Below are positions 9,336 to 19,169 of a stretch of 58,911 bases of DNA, one piece after another. This DNA comes from Anaerolineaceae bacterium (lineage in GTDB: Bacteria > Chloroflexota > Anaerolineae > Anaerolineales > Anaerolineaceae), in assembly GCA_029975475.1 (NCBI GenBank), contig JARKPB010000001.1, positions 1-58,911 of the forward strand, in the 5' to 3' direction. Position 1 is the first letter of the stretch, and each line of letters starts with the position of its first letter. Made by a program: the position numbers and the translations under genes. The notes below the pieces were generated by a model. It searched no databases, was not told the origin of the DNA, and saw only the letters and a program-made list of their open reading frames with translations.

Positions 9336-11578
9336 CGGATTAATGTTATCTCCCAGACATGGACGTGAGCAGGTTCGCCGTCATTGACGCTGCGGACCGA
9401 GACCTGCAGGCTGACCAGGTTGAAGGTCTGACCAAACTCAATGCGCATATCTTTGGGGTCCGGGGTTCCCTCTGCCTGCTGCGCAAAGGTGCGGCTTTCG
9501 CCTTCAACCGTTTCGAGGGTGATTTCGATCCGGGTGGGGACCCCGCCCACGCGCACGGTTACGCCGCTGGCTGTCTGCGGTTGGTCAAAACTCAGGATCA
9601 CCTGCATCGGGTTGGCTTCCAGGGTGCGCATGAGCGTCTTAAGGTCGCCGTCAAATAGATTTTCAATCTGCCCCATGTCTTCCCGCGAATAGCGTACCAG
9701 GGCGCTGCTGCCGTCCGGCAAACGAACGTATTTTTCCAGCAGGGCTTTCCGCGCCTGGCGTTCCCGCGCCAGAATGGCTTCGATGTTATCGGCGTAAGTC
9801 AGGCGGGTGAAGATAAAGCCCGGCTTTCCGTTGGGGTACGGGATGGTCATCAAGATTTCGGGCGGTTTAAATTTGCCGCTCTCTTTGACCTGTTCAAGTT
9901 CCTCCGGCATCAACACAAAGATGGTGCCGTCTGAAATCGGCTTGACTTCATTGAGGTAGGTTTCTATCCCCGCCAGTTCAAAGCGGTCCTGACCGTCCAT
10001 GAAGAAGCGCGCGACCACATCGGTGCCGTTGCTCCAGGCGGGGGAAAGGATCACCCTGGCTTTGGGATTCTCCTCCAGGTATTGCCGGATCGCCGGGAAG
10101 ACCTTTCCGGCGCCAAATTGCAGCCCGCCGAGGCCGTAATCCTGGTACCAGGTCGGGCCGTTGCGCAGCGCGTCCGCCAGCATTCCAAAGTTATAAGCGC
10201 CGAGGGCGAGAAAAACCGCCAGTCCAACAGCCGCAGCCGGCAGTTTCAGGCGTTCTAACCAGCGTATCACCTGGGCAGCTCCCAGAGCGGTGAGCAGCGC
10301 TGCCGGGATTACCATGACCAGCAGGCGGGTGATGCCCGGGGCGACCAGGGCCGCTCCGCTTGGGCCGGCCAGCAGGGCGATCAGCACGGCGCGGTTTTCG
10401 GAATGGCGGATACCGCGCAGGGCTAACCCCAGTCCGATCAGCGCCAGCGGCAGGGTCCAGCGCAGCAAATGCCCGTAGCCCTTCATCAGGTGGCGGGCCA
10501 GGTCTTGAGAATTGGGCAGATACCAGTAGAACGGGTTGATCCCGCCCAGATAGTTATCCAGATAAATGCGCAATTTTTCGCCGGTTGATATCTCGCGCAG
10601 CCAGTAAGAATCCAGAATCTGCAGGTGTTTAAGGTTCTCATCCGGGTGGGCGATCAGGAAGCGCACATAGGGCAGGGCCAGCAGCGCGGTCAGGCCAAAA
10701 ACCGCCAGAACCGTTTTACGCTGCTGCCAGTGGTAGCGCAGGTCAGAGAAGAACAATCCCAACGCGGTCACTGCCACAACCAGCTGGGCCGGGCTGTAAG
10801 AATAAAAAGTCAGCGCCCCAAAGGCGGCCGCGGCGAACAACCAGCGCGGGGAACGGGTGCGGTAGAGGAGATAGCAGTACAGAAAAGCGGCGTAAAAACT
10901 GACCGCCAGAACGGTCTCAAAGGCGGTCCGCGAGTGCAGAAACCAGGCCGGGGTGATAGAAAGGAAGAGCGCGCCCAGCCAGTAATGGCGCAGCCCGAAA
11001 ATATCTTTCAGCAGCAGCGAAACCGAGATCACCGCCAGCAGAGAAACCAGCACAGATACCCCGCGGGTAACCCAGATGGACTTATCGAAGAGCAGGTAGG
11101 GCAGCACCTGCAGATAAACCGACACGCTCAGGTTGTACTGGTTACCATTGACAAAATACGTCGGGAAGAGTTCTTTATCGTAACTGCGAAAACCGTCGCG
11201 CACGAAATCGGCGGCCAGAACCGTCTGAACGGCTTCGTCGGTGAAAAAGTAGATAGGAAAGACATCCAGACTGATCAGGCGGGTGAGCAGGTAGATGAAC
11301 AGGGAGAGGCCGAAGAGCAGGCTGGCGGTGTTGGCTCTGGCCCAGGCGAGTGCGCGTGGAAAGCCGTTCCGGGAGAAGTCTGGGGCGGTCAGGGTACTGG
11401 CGGTCAGGCCCGCCCCGCCAGCGCGGAAGCGCACTTCGCGGCGCTCCACCACCTTGCCGGTCTCGTCTTTGATCTCCACCTGCACGGTCAGGCGCTGTCC
11501 GGGGGGCAGCTGGGCGCGCAGCACCACCCGCGACTCGCCCGCCGCGATCTCGTGCTCCAGCGGCTCTTTTTCCTTCAT
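9332..11578 (-). CDS. Dolichyl-phosphate-mannose-type glycosyltransferase-like membrane protein
   Basis: A 748-residue polytopic protein. Residues 1 to about 80 form a soluble N-terminal domain (a beta-rich segment with many charged residues). About ten transmembrane segments follow. After the first is FFTDEAVQTVLA with an Asp-Glu pair at about residues 114-115, the placement of the catalytic acidic pair in PMT/ArnT-like GT-C enzymes; a C-terminal soluble part of roughly 250 residues looks beta-rich. GT-C enzymes move a sugar from a lipid-phosphate donor to an external acceptor. Donor and acceptor are unknown. The family assignment is mainly topological. Confidence 0.75.
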   Translation of the reverse strand: MKEKEPLEHEIAAGESRVVLRAQLPPGQRLTVQVEIKDETGKVVERREVRFRAGGAGLTASTLTAPDFSRNGFPRALAWARANTASLLFGLSLFIYLLTRLISLDVFPIYFFTDEAVQTVLAADFVRDGFRSYDKELFPTYFVNGNQYNLSVSVYLQVLPYLLFDKSIWVTRGVSVLVSLLAVISVSLLLKDIFGLRHYWLGALFLSITPAWFLHSRTAFETVLAVSFYAAFLYCYLLYRTRSPRWLFAAAAFGALTFYSYSPAQLVVAVTALGLFFSDLRYHWQQRKTVLAVFGLTALLALPYVRFLIAHPDENLKHLQILDSYWLREISTGEKLRIYLDNYLGGINPFYWYLPNSQDLARHLMKGYGHLLRWTLPLALIGLGLALRGIRHSENRAVLIALLAGPSGAALVAPGITRLLVMVIPAALLTALGAAQVIRWLERLKLPAAAVGLAVFLALGAYNFGMLADALRNGPTWYQDYGLGGLQFGAGKVFPAIRQYLEENPKARVILSPAWSNGTDVVARFFMDGQDRFELAGIETYLNEVKPISDGTIFVLMPEELEQVKESGKFKPPEILMTIPYPNGKPGFIFTRLTYADNIEAILARERQARKALLEKYVRLPDGSSALVRYSREDMGQIENLFDGDLKTLMRTLEANPMQVILSFDQPQTASGVTVRVGGVPTRIEITLETVEGESRTFAQQAEGTPDPKDMRIEFGQTFNLVSLQVSVRSVNDGEPAHVHVWEITLIR

Positions 11579-11617
11579 GCGGTGATTATAGCACGGGCAG
11601 CCCGCCGCGCTTTCGGC

Positions 11618-13330
11618 TCATCCGCTCAGGTCTTTGAGGATGTCTTCCGTGCTGCGCTCGCTCAGGCTGCGCCTGCCCAGCAGCTCCTGCCAGAAGCGCT
11701 CGTCATAGCGCCGCGAGCGCACCATCATCGGCATGGGTACGCCCCAGCCGAGCAGCAGAACCTCTTCCCGCGGCTGCAGGCGCGCCAGCATGCCGCGCAG
11801 CGCGTCCCTTTCAGCCAGGCCAGAAAGCACCGCCTGGATGTCGCTGTCATCGCCCAGCCAGCCGGAGATCCGCGTGCCGAGCTGCGACATGACCTCGTCG
11901 TAGATTTGCGAAGGGCGCTGGTCAATCACCAGCAGGGTGACGTAATACTTGCGCATTTCGCGCGCGATCGTGCTGAAGGTGGTCTGGGCAGCGATCTCGC
12001 GGTTGAGCAGCTTGTGGGCTTCTTCCACCGCGATCACCAGCGGACGCGGCTCGGGGCCGCTGTGCCCGCGGAACTGGTTGGTCAGCTCTTCCCACTTTTC
12101 GCGGATGCGGCGGGTGAGCAGGTTGGTAACCAGCAGGTAATCCAGGTCGGATTCATAGTTGCCAAAGGACAGCACGATGTGCTTGCCAGCCTGAAGACTG
12201 CGGATGATCTCGTTCAGCGCGTCGCCCTCGGCTTTTTCCACCACGTATGCGCGGTTCTTGACCCGCTGCAGCTTGCTGTGCAGTGCGCTGGCGGCCATGG
12301 CGTTTACACCCGCTTCCGCGGCCCAGGCTTCCACGCTGTCCGGCGCGGGTACTTTCTTGCCGTCCTCGTTATCCACCACCGCGCCGGGGCGCAGCTGCAT
12401 GAACTCGATAAACCAGCGCTCGCGCCCAAAGGAATGCACCAGGGCATCCAGGGTGGTGGGGGTGGTCTCTTTGAGGTTTAACTCGCGCGAGAGCATCTCG
12501 ATGTCCGCCGGGGTGATTTCGTTCATCCCGATTTCGAGGTAAAAATCGGGCACCTGGTCGGTGCGGATGCTGCCGCGCCCCAGCCCTACCACGCGCACCC
12601 GGTCAGGGAACTTGGTGCGCAGCCCGGTGACGCGTTTTTTGGTGTCCGAGGCGACGTCGTCAAAGCCGTACTCGTTATGCATGTCAAAGATGAGAATCGA
12701 GGCGGCGTTGTAGTGGATCAACCCGGCCAGAAGGATGCGCGTCAGGAAGGATTTACCCGTGCCGGTGGCGCCGAAGATGCCTGAGGAGCGCTGGATGAAC
12801 TTTTCCAGGTTGAGGCAAACCGGGTGGCCCTGTTCGCGCGTGGCGCCGATGACAAAGTTCCCTTTTTCTTCCGGATTGCCAAAGATTTCAGCCACATCCG
12901 CCGCGCCGGCCAGATAAACCGGAGCGTGATGCAGCGGGATGGTTTTCACCGGGATGAGCGGCGGGTTGGGGTTTGCCTTACGCCAGGCGGGGTATTCCGG
13001 GCTGCCCAGGTCGGGTCCCTGATCCTGCATCAGGGCGGGCAGCACTTCCAGGTTGGCATAGAGGGTTTGCCCGTGCAGGAGCCCGGCCAGCCCGGCTGGC
13101 AGGCGGGCTTCGGTCTGCTCATCGGCAAAACGCGGGTCAGTGCTGCCCAGCTGCAGGTCGGTGACCAGGCCGTAAAAACAGTAACCGCCCGAGCGCACCA
13201 GCACAAAAGCGCCTTCCTGAATCTGCTGGGGCGGCACAGTCAGTCGCACGCGAAAATTTTCTTTCAGCCCGCCGCCGACAATATACCCGATCGGCTGGTC
13301 GGGGGTTGGGGAAAGGGGATTGGCGTTCAT
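11618..13330 (-). CDS. herA: HerA-like DNA translocase/helicase
   Basis: A 570-residue HerA/FtsK-superfamily ATPase. Residues about 10-95 resemble a HAS barrel (IGYIVGGG...FYGLVTDLQL). Walker A is GATGTGKS at about residue 188. Walker B is LVIAVEEAHKLLN at about 437 with the paired Glu typical of HerA. REMRKYYVTLLVIDQRPSQI follows, carrying the conserved Gln/Arg region. HerA forms a hexameric ring that moves DNA into the NurA nuclease during end resection. Its ATG overlaps the upstream gene's stop in an ATGA, and nurA lies one gene upstream, which strongly supports the assignment. Confidence 0.9.
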   Translation of the reverse strand: MNANPLSPTPDQPIGYIVGGGLKENFRVRLTVPPQQIQEGAFVLVRSGGYCFYGLVTDLQLGSTDPRFADEQTEARLPAGLAGLLHGQTLYANLEVLPALMQDQGPDLGSPEYPAWRKANPNPPLIPVKTIPLHHAPVYLAGAADVAEIFGNPEEKGNFVIGATREQGHPVCLNLEKFIQRSSGIFGATGTGKSFLTRILLAGLIHYNAASILIFDMHNEYGFDDVASDTKKRVTGLRTKFPDRVRVVGLGRGSIRTDQVPDFYLEIGMNEITPADIEMLSRELNLKETTPTTLDALVHSFGRERWFIEFMQLRPGAVVDNEDGKKVPAPDSVEAWAAEAGVNAMAASALHSKLQRVKNRAYVVEKAEGDALNEIIRSLQAGKHIVLSFGNYESDLDYLLVTNLLTRRIREKWEELTNQFRGHSGPEPRPLVIAVEEAHKLLNREIAAQTTFSTIAREMRKYYVTLLVIDQRPSQIYDEVMSQLGTRISGWLGDDSDIQAVLSGLAERDALRGMLARLQPREEVLLLGWGVPMPMMVRSRRYDERFWQELLGRRSLSERSTEDILKDLSG

Positions 13331-13950
13331 ACATCCTCCTTGGGGCTGTAAAGGCGGGTATCCGCCAGCGCGCCCAGCACGCTGATCAGCAGGTTGTAAT
13401 CGTCGCGCAGCAGGATAATCAATTCCTGGCTGATCGCGTCCACCCAGGCCTGGTTGCCAGCCCGCGCCTGCGCCTGGCCGGCCTGACGGATATGCGCGGC
13501 GAGCAGCTCGCCGGCGGGCAGGTCCTGGCTGCGCAGGATGTGGCGCAGGTAACCAAACCGCCCGGTCGAGGTGAACTGACAGACCTCCTGCTCGCTGCAG
13601 GCATAGATCGCGTCCAGCGAGAGCGGCGGGCGCGGGGGCAGCAGGTGATAGATGCGTTCCGCCTGGCGGTAACCGATGAACAGCACGCTCATTTCCACCG
13701 GCACGTTGCGGTTCACCCGGTTGTCAGCGATGACCTCATCCGCCACCCCGTCGCTGATGACCAGCTGGCGCACCAGACCGTCGTCATCAATATGGATGTC
13801 ATAAACCAGACCGTATGCGCAGGTGCCGTCGTTCAGCGGAATTTTCACCATCCCGCCAAACTCCGGCGTATCCTGCTGCGAAACCCGGCAGCCAATCACG
13901 CAGCCCTGCGTGCTGGCTCTCAGCAAGCGTCCCAGTTCAATTGGCTTCAT
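13327..13950 (-). CDS. Stand-alone HAS-barrel-like protein between nurA and herA
   Basis: A 207-residue protein of no recognised named family. The start is the ATG at 13950, chosen because it overlaps the nurA stop (ATGA) and because upstream in-frame residues only mirror nurA. Residues about 10-90 (TQGCVIGCRVSQ ... CAYGLVYDIHIDDDGLV) resemble the N-terminal HAS barrel of the HerA encoded next door, which has FYGLVTDLQL at the matching place. The C-terminal half is mostly helical (LRHILRSQDLPAGELLAAHI, ISQELIILLRDDYNLLISVL) and lacks Walker motifs. It may be an adaptor between nuclease and translocase. Function is inferred from position only. Confidence 0.7.
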   Translation of the reverse strand: MKPIELGRLLRASTQGCVIGCRVSQQDTPEFGGMVKIPLNDGTCAYGLVYDIHIDDDGLVRQLVISDGVADEVIADNRVNRNVPVEMSVLFIGYRQAERIYHLLPPRPPLSLDAIYACSEQEVCQFTSTGRFGYLRHILRSQDLPAGELLAAHIRQAGQAQARAGNQAWVDAISQELIILLRDDYNLLISVLGALADTRLYSPKEDV

Positions 13951-15116
13951 TTTCCGTACCTCGTGCGGCCCGGCAGGTCCTTTTTGGCCTGCTTGGGTGA
14001 TTTTTGCGGCAGATCGTGCTGGTGGCGGCCGATTTCCATGCTGAGCATGCTTTCCAGTTTCTGCCGTTCTTCCAGGCGCACCACGGCCACCTCGTGCGCG
14101 CGGTGCAGGATATAGGGATAAGGGTGCGCGCCCGTCAGACGGCACTGTCTGACCAGCTGGGCATGCAGACTGTCCAGGCGGTCAGAGGATTCGGCTGCCC
14201 AGAGCGGCAGTTCAACCCGCGCGATCTGCGGGTTTTTCTCGCGGCCGACATTCAGGTAGAAGAAGGTTAACCCCAACGCTCCTGTAAAGATTTCCCGGCT
14301 GCTCGATTCGATCCGAAAGACTGCCGAGCGTTCTCCCGGGGCGAGCAGACGGCTGTACAGGTCAAGATCGCTCAACCCCAGCAAAGGGCGCGGCGGTTCC
14401 TTGCCAGCCAGTTCGGCCGGGTTGATCGCCATCAATTCCAGCAGGCGCACCACCAGGTCGGCGCGCGGCTTGTCTACATAGCCGGCGGTCAGCACGGCCA
14501 TATCCGCCAGGGCTTTTAAGACCTGCAGGTATTCTTGCAGCGCGCTGGAAAATTCATCATTCTCCTTCGGCTCGCGAAAGAGCTCCAGCGGTCCGTCGGT
14601 CAGGGTGATGCAGCGGCCGGTTTCTGCGGTGGCCAGCTCCATCAAGAGACTGCGTTCGCGCAGGTCGCGGCGCAGCGCCAGGATTTCTTCCGGTATGCGC
14701 CGGTTGTTGACATACAGGTCGTCGCCGTAAAGCAGCAGGCTGCGCACAAAAGTCCGCGGAGTCTCCCCGCTGGCAAAGCGCACAGCCCCCAGGTTGATCA
14801 CCCCGAACTCAACCGCGTCATGCCGGGAGGGGTTGATCTGCGAGCCGTCGGCTGCCAGCAGCACGGCATCCGCGGCGTTCGCCGGAAGGGGAAAACTGGC
14901 GTTGAGCGCACCGCCCAGCGGTCTGGCGCAGCGCAGGTTGCGGGTGACGGCCAGGGCTTCATCCACGCGCCGGTTCAATGCGTCCGGGCTGGCGGCGTAT
15001 TTCGCCAGCAGGTTTTCAGCCTGCGAGAGTTTTTCGCTGCGCTCGCGCAGGCGGTCCGGAAGTTTTGCGCCCAGTTCGCGAATCTGGGTTTGAATCTGCT
15101 GATAATCAACCGGCAT
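13947..15116 (-). CDS. nurA: NurA-like 5'-3' nuclease
   Basis: A 389-residue NurA-domain protein. The first conserved acidic motif is [15 protein letters not shown] at about residues 85-99, with the metal-binding Asp of ADGS; a second is [11 protein letters not shown] at about residue 170. A helical N-terminal segment ([17 protein letters not shown]) precedes it. NurA works with the HerA ring on DNA ends, and the herA gene is in the same overlapping operon. The C-terminus ends in a basic stretch ([18 protein letters not shown]). It is divergent from the thiolase gene. Confidence 0.87.
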   Translation of the reverse strand: MPVDYQQIQTQIRELGAKLPDRLRERSEKLSQAENLLAKYAASPDALNRRVDEALAVTRNLRCARPLGGALNASFPLPANAADAVLLAADGSQINPSRHDAVEFGVINLGAVRFASGETPRTFVRSLLLYGDDLYVNNRRIPEEILALRRDLRERSLLMELATAETGRCITLTDGPLELFREPKENDEFSSALQEYLQVLKALADMAVLTAGYVDKPRADLVVRLLELMAINPAELAGKEPPRPLLGLSDLDLYSRLLAPGERSAVFRIESSSREIFTGALGLTFFYLNVGREKNPQIARVELPLWAAESSDRLDSLHAQLVRQCRLTGAHPYPYILHRAHEVAVVRLEERQKLESMLSMEIGRHQHDLPQKSPKQAKKDLPGRTRYGK

Positions 15117-15240
15117 GGCAGCTCCCCGCTTTCAGAACATTTATTCGGATTATACCGAAGAATCCAATCGCGGGCAACCGGGCGGCAGCAGGGTATCGGT
15201 GGTAGAATTTTGCCAGCAGATATTTTCCGGGAGGTCTGGA

Positions 15241-16461
15241 ATGACAGATGTGGTCATCGTGGATGGCGGGCGAACCCCGATTGGCGCGCTGGGCGGCAGC
15301 CTGGCGGCGGTTCGGCCGGATGATCTGGCTGCTCTGGTGCTGCGCACCCTGGTTGAGCGCGGCGGGCTGCCGGTGCATGAGATTGAAGAAGTTTACCTGG
15401 GCTGTGCCAATCAGGCCGGTGAAGATAACCGGAATGTGGCCCGCATGGCCGCGCTGCTGGCCGGGCTGCCGGTGGAAGTGCCGGCGGTGACCTTCAACCG
15501 CCTGTGCGCGTCCGGTTTGACCGCGGTGGCTGCCGCGGCCCGCGCCATTCGCGCCGGCGAGGGCGATCTGTACCTGGCGGGCGGGGTGGAAAGCATGTCG
15601 CGCGCGCCGTACGCGCTGCCTAAGGCAGAACAGGGTTACCCCTTCGGCAACTTAACCGCGTACGACACCGCTCTGGGCTGGCGTTTCCCGAACCCGAAGA
15701 TGGCAGAACTGTACGGCACGGAAGCGATGGGCGAGACAGCTGAAAATATCGCCGATCTCACCGGCATCACCCGCGCTGAACAGGACGCATTCGCCGCGCG
15801 AAGCCATCAACGCGCCGTCGCGGCGATGGACGCCGGGAGGTTTTTGGAAGAAATAATTCCCGTGCCGGTGCCGCAAAAAAAAGGCGAACCGCTGCTGGTC
15901 AGTCAGGATGAACGCCCGCGGCGGGACACCACGCCAGAATCGCTGGCAAAATTACGCCCGGCTTTCCGCAAAGACGGCACGGTCACCGCTGGAAATTCCT
16001 CGGGGTTAAATGACGGGGCGGCCGCGCTGGTCTTGATGTCGGCGCAAAAGGCAGCCGAACTGGGCAAGAAGCCGCTGCTGCGCGTACTGGGCAGCGGTTC
16101 CGCCGGAGTGGCTCCGCGGGTGATGGGACTTGGCCCGGTAGAAGCAGCGCGCAAGGCGCTGCGCCGCTCCGGGATCGCGACCAGTGATCTGGGACTGGTG
16201 GAGTTAAATGAAGCTTTCGCCGTGCAGGCGCTGGCGGTGATCCGCGCGCTGGACCTGCCGGAAGATATGGTCAATGTAAACGGCGGCGCGATTGCCCTGG
16301 GGCATCCGCTGGGCTGCTCCGGCGCGCGCATCCTCACGACCCTGATGTATGAAATAAAACGCCGCGCTGCTTCAATGCCGCGCCCATTTTACGGGCTGGC
16401 AATGCTCTGCGTCGGAGTCGGGCAGGGCGAAGCGCTGGTGGTTGAATGGATCGGAGATTGA
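15241..16461 (+). CDS. Acetyl-CoA acetyltransferase (thiolase)
   Basis: A 406-residue thiolase. The nucleophilic cysteine is in NRLCASGL at about residue 90, the catalytic His in [16 protein letters not shown] at about 356, and the second Cys in [12 protein letters not shown] at about 387. It condenses two acetyl-CoA or cleaves a 3-ketoacyl-CoA. The ATG at 15241 is chosen over longer in-frame starts because GGGAGG sits at 15229-15234 and the family begins with [14 protein letters not shown]. The next gene starts 4 nt after its stop. Confidence 0.93.
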   Translation: MTDVVIVDGGRTPIGALGGSLAAVRPDDLAALVLRTLVERGGLPVHEIEEVYLGCANQAGEDNRNVARMAALLAGLPVEVPAVTFNRLCASGLTAVAAAARAIRAGEGDLYLAGGVESMSRAPYALPKAEQGYPFGNLTAYDTALGWRFPNPKMAELYGTEAMGETAENIADLTGITRAEQDAFAARSHQRAVAAMDAGRFLEEIIPVPVPQKKGEPLLVSQDERPRRDTTPESLAKLRPAFRKDGTVTAGNSSGLNDGAAALVLMSAQKAAELGKKPLLRVLGSGSAGVAPRVMGLGPVEAARKALRRSGIATSDLGLVELNEAFAVQALAVIRALDLPEDMVNVNGGAIALGHPLGCSGARILTTLMYEIKRRAASMPRPFYGLAMLCVGVGQGEALVVEWIGD

Positions 16462-16465
16462 GGGC

Positions 16466-17455
16466 ATGCGCATCCTGGTAACGGGCGCAAGCGGGTTTAT
16501 CGGCGCAGCCCTCTGCAGGGTTTTGTGCGCCCGCGGCCACGAGGTCAGCGCGTTTCACCGCCCCACCAGCAATCTGAAACTGCTGGAAGATCTGCCGGTT
16601 GCGCATGTGCTCGGTGATCTGACCCAGCCGGCCAGCCTGGAAAGCGCTGTGGCCGGGATGGACGCAATATTTCATGCCGGGGCGCAGCTGGGCAGCGCGC
16701 CAACCGCGCGGATGTATGCGGTGACTGTGGAAGGGACGCGCGCCTTGCTGCAGGCCGCTCTGGAAGCCCGGGTGAGCCGTTTTATCCACACCAGTTCGGC
16801 GGCCGCTCTTGGGGTGCCCGCCGCGGAAGTGGAAGGCCGGCGCATGTTGATGGATGAGACTCACGCCTGGAATTACCGCCCGGATTACTGGCCGTACGGC
16901 TATGCCAAATACCTCGCGGAGCTGGAAGTGCAAAAAGCGGTTGCCCGCGGGCTGGAGGCGGTGATCGTCAACCCCTCCGTGGTATTAGGCGCCGGTGATA
17001 TCTACCGCCAGACCAGTTCTATCGTGGTGCAAACCGCGCGGCGGCGCATCCCGGTGATGATCGAAGGCGGGCTGAACGTTGTCCATCTGGAGGATGTGGT
17101 AGCCGGCCACCTCGCCGCCTGGGAGCGCGGCCGGCCGGGAGAACGCTACCTGCTGACCGGTGAGAATCTCAGTGTGCCGGATTTTATTCGTAAAATCGCT
17201 GCGGTCGCCGGCGTGCCTGCGCCGACGCTTTACTTCCCGGCCGGGTTGGCCCGCCGGGCGGCCGGACTGCTTAAGCTGCTTAAACCCTATCTGCACCTGG
17301 CGGTTACCCCTGAGCAGCTGCGTCAGGCCGGCCAGTACTTCTACTTTGACAACCGCTGGAGTCGCAAAACCCTGGACCTGCCCGATCCGCGGCCGGCGGA
17401 AGAGGCTATTCAGGCGGCTTACGCCTGGTTTAAATCCAGCGGAGCAATCCCCTGA
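16466..17455 (+). CDS. NAD-dependent epimerase/dehydratase (extended SDR)
   Basis: A 329-residue extended short-chain dehydrogenase. The Rossmann motif TGASGFIG is at about residues 6-13 and the active-site YxxxK is in YWPYGYAKYLAEL near residue 153, with the Ser of HTSSAA upstream. The second half (LTGENLSVPDFIRKIAAVAG, then PAGLARRAAGLLKLL) fits the NAD-dependent epimerase group that includes dihydroflavonol-reductase-like proteins. The start at 16466 has GGAG nine bases upstream, inside the thiolase gene end, so the two are probably coupled. Substrate unknown. Confidence 0.85.
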   Translation: MRILVTGASGFIGAALCRVLCARGHEVSAFHRPTSNLKLLEDLPVAHVLGDLTQPASLESAVAGMDAIFHAGAQLGSAPTARMYAVTVEGTRALLQAALEARVSRFIHTSSAAALGVPAAEVEGRRMLMDETHAWNYRPDYWPYGYAKYLAELEVQKAVARGLEAVIVNPSVVLGAGDIYRQTSSIVVQTARRRIPVMIEGGLNVVHLEDVVAGHLAAWERGRPGERYLLTGENLSVPDFIRKIAAVAGVPAPTLYFPAGLARRAAGLLKLLKPYLHLAVTPEQLRQAGQYFYFDNRWSRKTLDLPDPRPAEEAIQAAYAWFKSSGAIP

Positions 17456-17797
17456 AGGCTGGTTTTGCGAACCTGACGGATCCGTGTGGTTCTTCCGTTC
17501 GCCGGTTCGCGTGTTTCATCTGCATTATCGGCTAAAGGGCAGCCGGGGGTTGAAAGTCCATCCCGGCTGCTGATTGGTTGTTAATCCAGAGGTTTGCTTG
17601 GGCGGGTGTTCTCCATCACGCCCTCATCGCGGGTCATCAACCCGGATGCGGCGGTCTGGATTCGCAAGGATGATTGTATAGATGCCGGTATGATGGTTGA
17701 CACTATGCCCGCGTTTCAATCAATACGATAATCATACCTAGACCGAGTATCGCACCGAATTTGTCCACTTTCTCGGAACCAATTTCAGGAGGTCTGA
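17456..17797 (+). other. 342-nt intergenic region with a terminator-like hairpin
   Basis: A perfect 9-bp stem, GCAGCCGGG (17539-17547) and CCCGGCTGC (17562-17570), follows the epimerase gene; it lacks a strong T tract. A TTGACA at 17697-17702 could be a -35 box for the ferredoxin-oxidoreductase operon, but no good -10 lies at the right distance. AGGAGG precedes the next ATG. No gene is seen. Confidence 0.5.
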
Positions 17798-18037
17798 ATG
17801 CCCCCAAAGGGACGAATTGAAGTCAATGAGCTGCTGTGCAAGGGCTGCGAGCTGTGCGTGGGCGCCTGCCCGCAGAAAGTGATCGCCCTGGACATGGACC
17901 GCATCACTCCGAAGGGTTACCATCCGGCTTCGCTCATCTCGGATGGCTGCACCGGCTGCGGGATTTGCGCGGTGGTCTGCCCTGAAGCAGCCATCACCGT
18001 CTTCCGCGAAACGATCAAAGTTCGGGCGAATCAATAG
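17798..18037 (+). CDS. 2-oxoacid:ferredoxin oxidoreductase, delta (ferredoxin) subunit
   Basis: A 79-residue 2x[4Fe-4S] protein with CKGCELCVGACP at about residues 15-26 and CTGCGICAVVCP at about 50-61. Size, cluster spacing and position directly before alpha, beta and gamma subunit genes match the delta subunit of KorDABC/Vor-type enzymes. It should carry electrons from the ThDP subunit to external ferredoxin. It is 9 nt upstream of the alpha subunit gene. Confidence 0.9.
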   Translation: MPPKGRIEVNELLCKGCELCVGACPQKVIALDMDRITPKGYHPASLISDGCTGCGICAVVCPEAAITVFRETIKVRANQ

Positions 18038-18046
18038 GAGGGCGGG

Positions 18047-19159
18047 ATGGCTCGTGAACTATGGAAGGGCAACGAAGCAATCGCGGAAGCGGCGGTTCGC
18101 GCCGGGTGTCAGGCGTATTTTGGGTATCCGATCACCCCTCAGACCGAACTGCTCGAATATATGTCCCGCCGCATGCCGGAGCTGGGCCGCGCATTTGTGC
18201 AGGCGGAAAGTGAACTGGGCGCGGTCAACATGGTGTACGGCGCGGCCTGCACAGGTGTGCGGGTCATGTCTTCCTCTTCAAGTCCGGGCGTCAGCCTGAT
18301 GATGGAGGGCATCTCGTACATCGCCGGTACGGAGGTTCCGGCCGTGCTGGTGGATGTGATGCGCGGCGGACCGGGCCTGGGAAATATTGCCCCGGCGCAG
18401 GCGGATTACAACCAGATCGTCCACGGCGGCGGGCACGGCGATTATTACCCGATCGTGCTGGCCCCGGCCAGTGTGCAGGAAGCGGTGGATTTGACCGTGC
18501 TGGCATTCGACCTGGCTGAAAAATATCGTTCGGTTACGGTGGTGCTGCTGGATGGCAGCCTGGGGCAGATGATGGAGCCCGCCGAAATGCCGCCGATGCA
18601 GCCTTTGAAAAAAGAATTTCCAGCCTGGGCCACCCGCGGCGCGGAGAACCGCGAGCGGCGCATGCTCAGCTCGATTTACCTCAATCCCCCCGATCAGGAA
18701 GTCACTAACCTGCGTCTGCTGCGCCGCTGGAAAGAGGTGGAAGCCAACGAAGTGCGTTTCAAGACCTATTATCTTGAGGATGCCGAATATGTTGTTATGG
18801 GCTTTGGTTCCGCCGGACGCGTGGCGCTGTCCGCGGTTCGCGCCGCGCGGGCTGAAGGCATCAAAGTCGGGCTGCTGCGGCCGATTACCGTCAGCCCGTT
18901 CCCGGTCCAGGCGGTGGATGCGGCGGTGCGCCAGTGCAAGGCCGGTCTGGTGGTCGAGATGAACGCCGGCCAGATGCTGGAGGATGTGCTGCGGGTAAAT
19001 AACAACCGCATCCCCTTTGAATTCTTCGCCCGCATGGGCGGGATCGTTCCCTTCCCGGACGAAATTTTGGCCGAGATCCGCCGACTGGCGCAGGGCAAGG
19101 CCAGCCTGGAAGGGCATCCGCGTGACCGCTGGCTGGAACGCGTCGCCGCGCAGGCATAA
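18047..19159 (+). CDS. 2-oxoacid:ferredoxin oxidoreductase, alpha subunit (KorA/VorB type)
   Basis: A 370-residue subunit beginning [30 protein letters not shown], the start of the pyrimidine-type domain in KorA/VorB proteins, with the [22 protein letters not shown] and [19 protein letters not shown] segments typical of the family. Family members oxidise 2-oxoglutarate or branched-chain 2-oxoacids to acyl-CoA with ferredoxin as acceptor. The sequence does not settle which. GGAGGG lies six bases before the ATG. Confidence 0.9.
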   Translation: MARELWKGNEAIAEAAVRAGCQAYFGYPITPQTELLEYMSRRMPELGRAFVQAESELGAVNMVYGAACTGVRVMSSSSSPGVSLMMEGISYIAGTEVPAVLVDVMRGGPGLGNIAPAQADYNQIVHGGGHGDYYPIVLAPASVQEAVDLTVLAFDLAEKYRSVTVVLLDGSLGQMMEPAEMPPMQPLKKEFPAWATRGAENRERRMLSSIYLNPPDQEVTNLRLLRRWKEVEANEVRFKTYYLEDAEYVVMGFGSAGRVALSAVRAARAEGIKVGLLRPITVSPFPVQAVDAAVRQCKAGLVVEMNAGQMLEDVLRVNNNRIPFEFFARMGGIVPFPDEILAEIRRLAQGKASLEGHPRDRWLERVAAQA

Positions 19160-19169
19160 GGAGCGAAGC

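Noticed and set aside
10625-12481. A 618-codon plus-strand open frame opposite the glycosyltransferase-like and herA genes
   Set aside because: It is a shadow of two well-supported minus-strand genes in GC-rich DNA; its product is rich in Gln, Arg and His with no motif.
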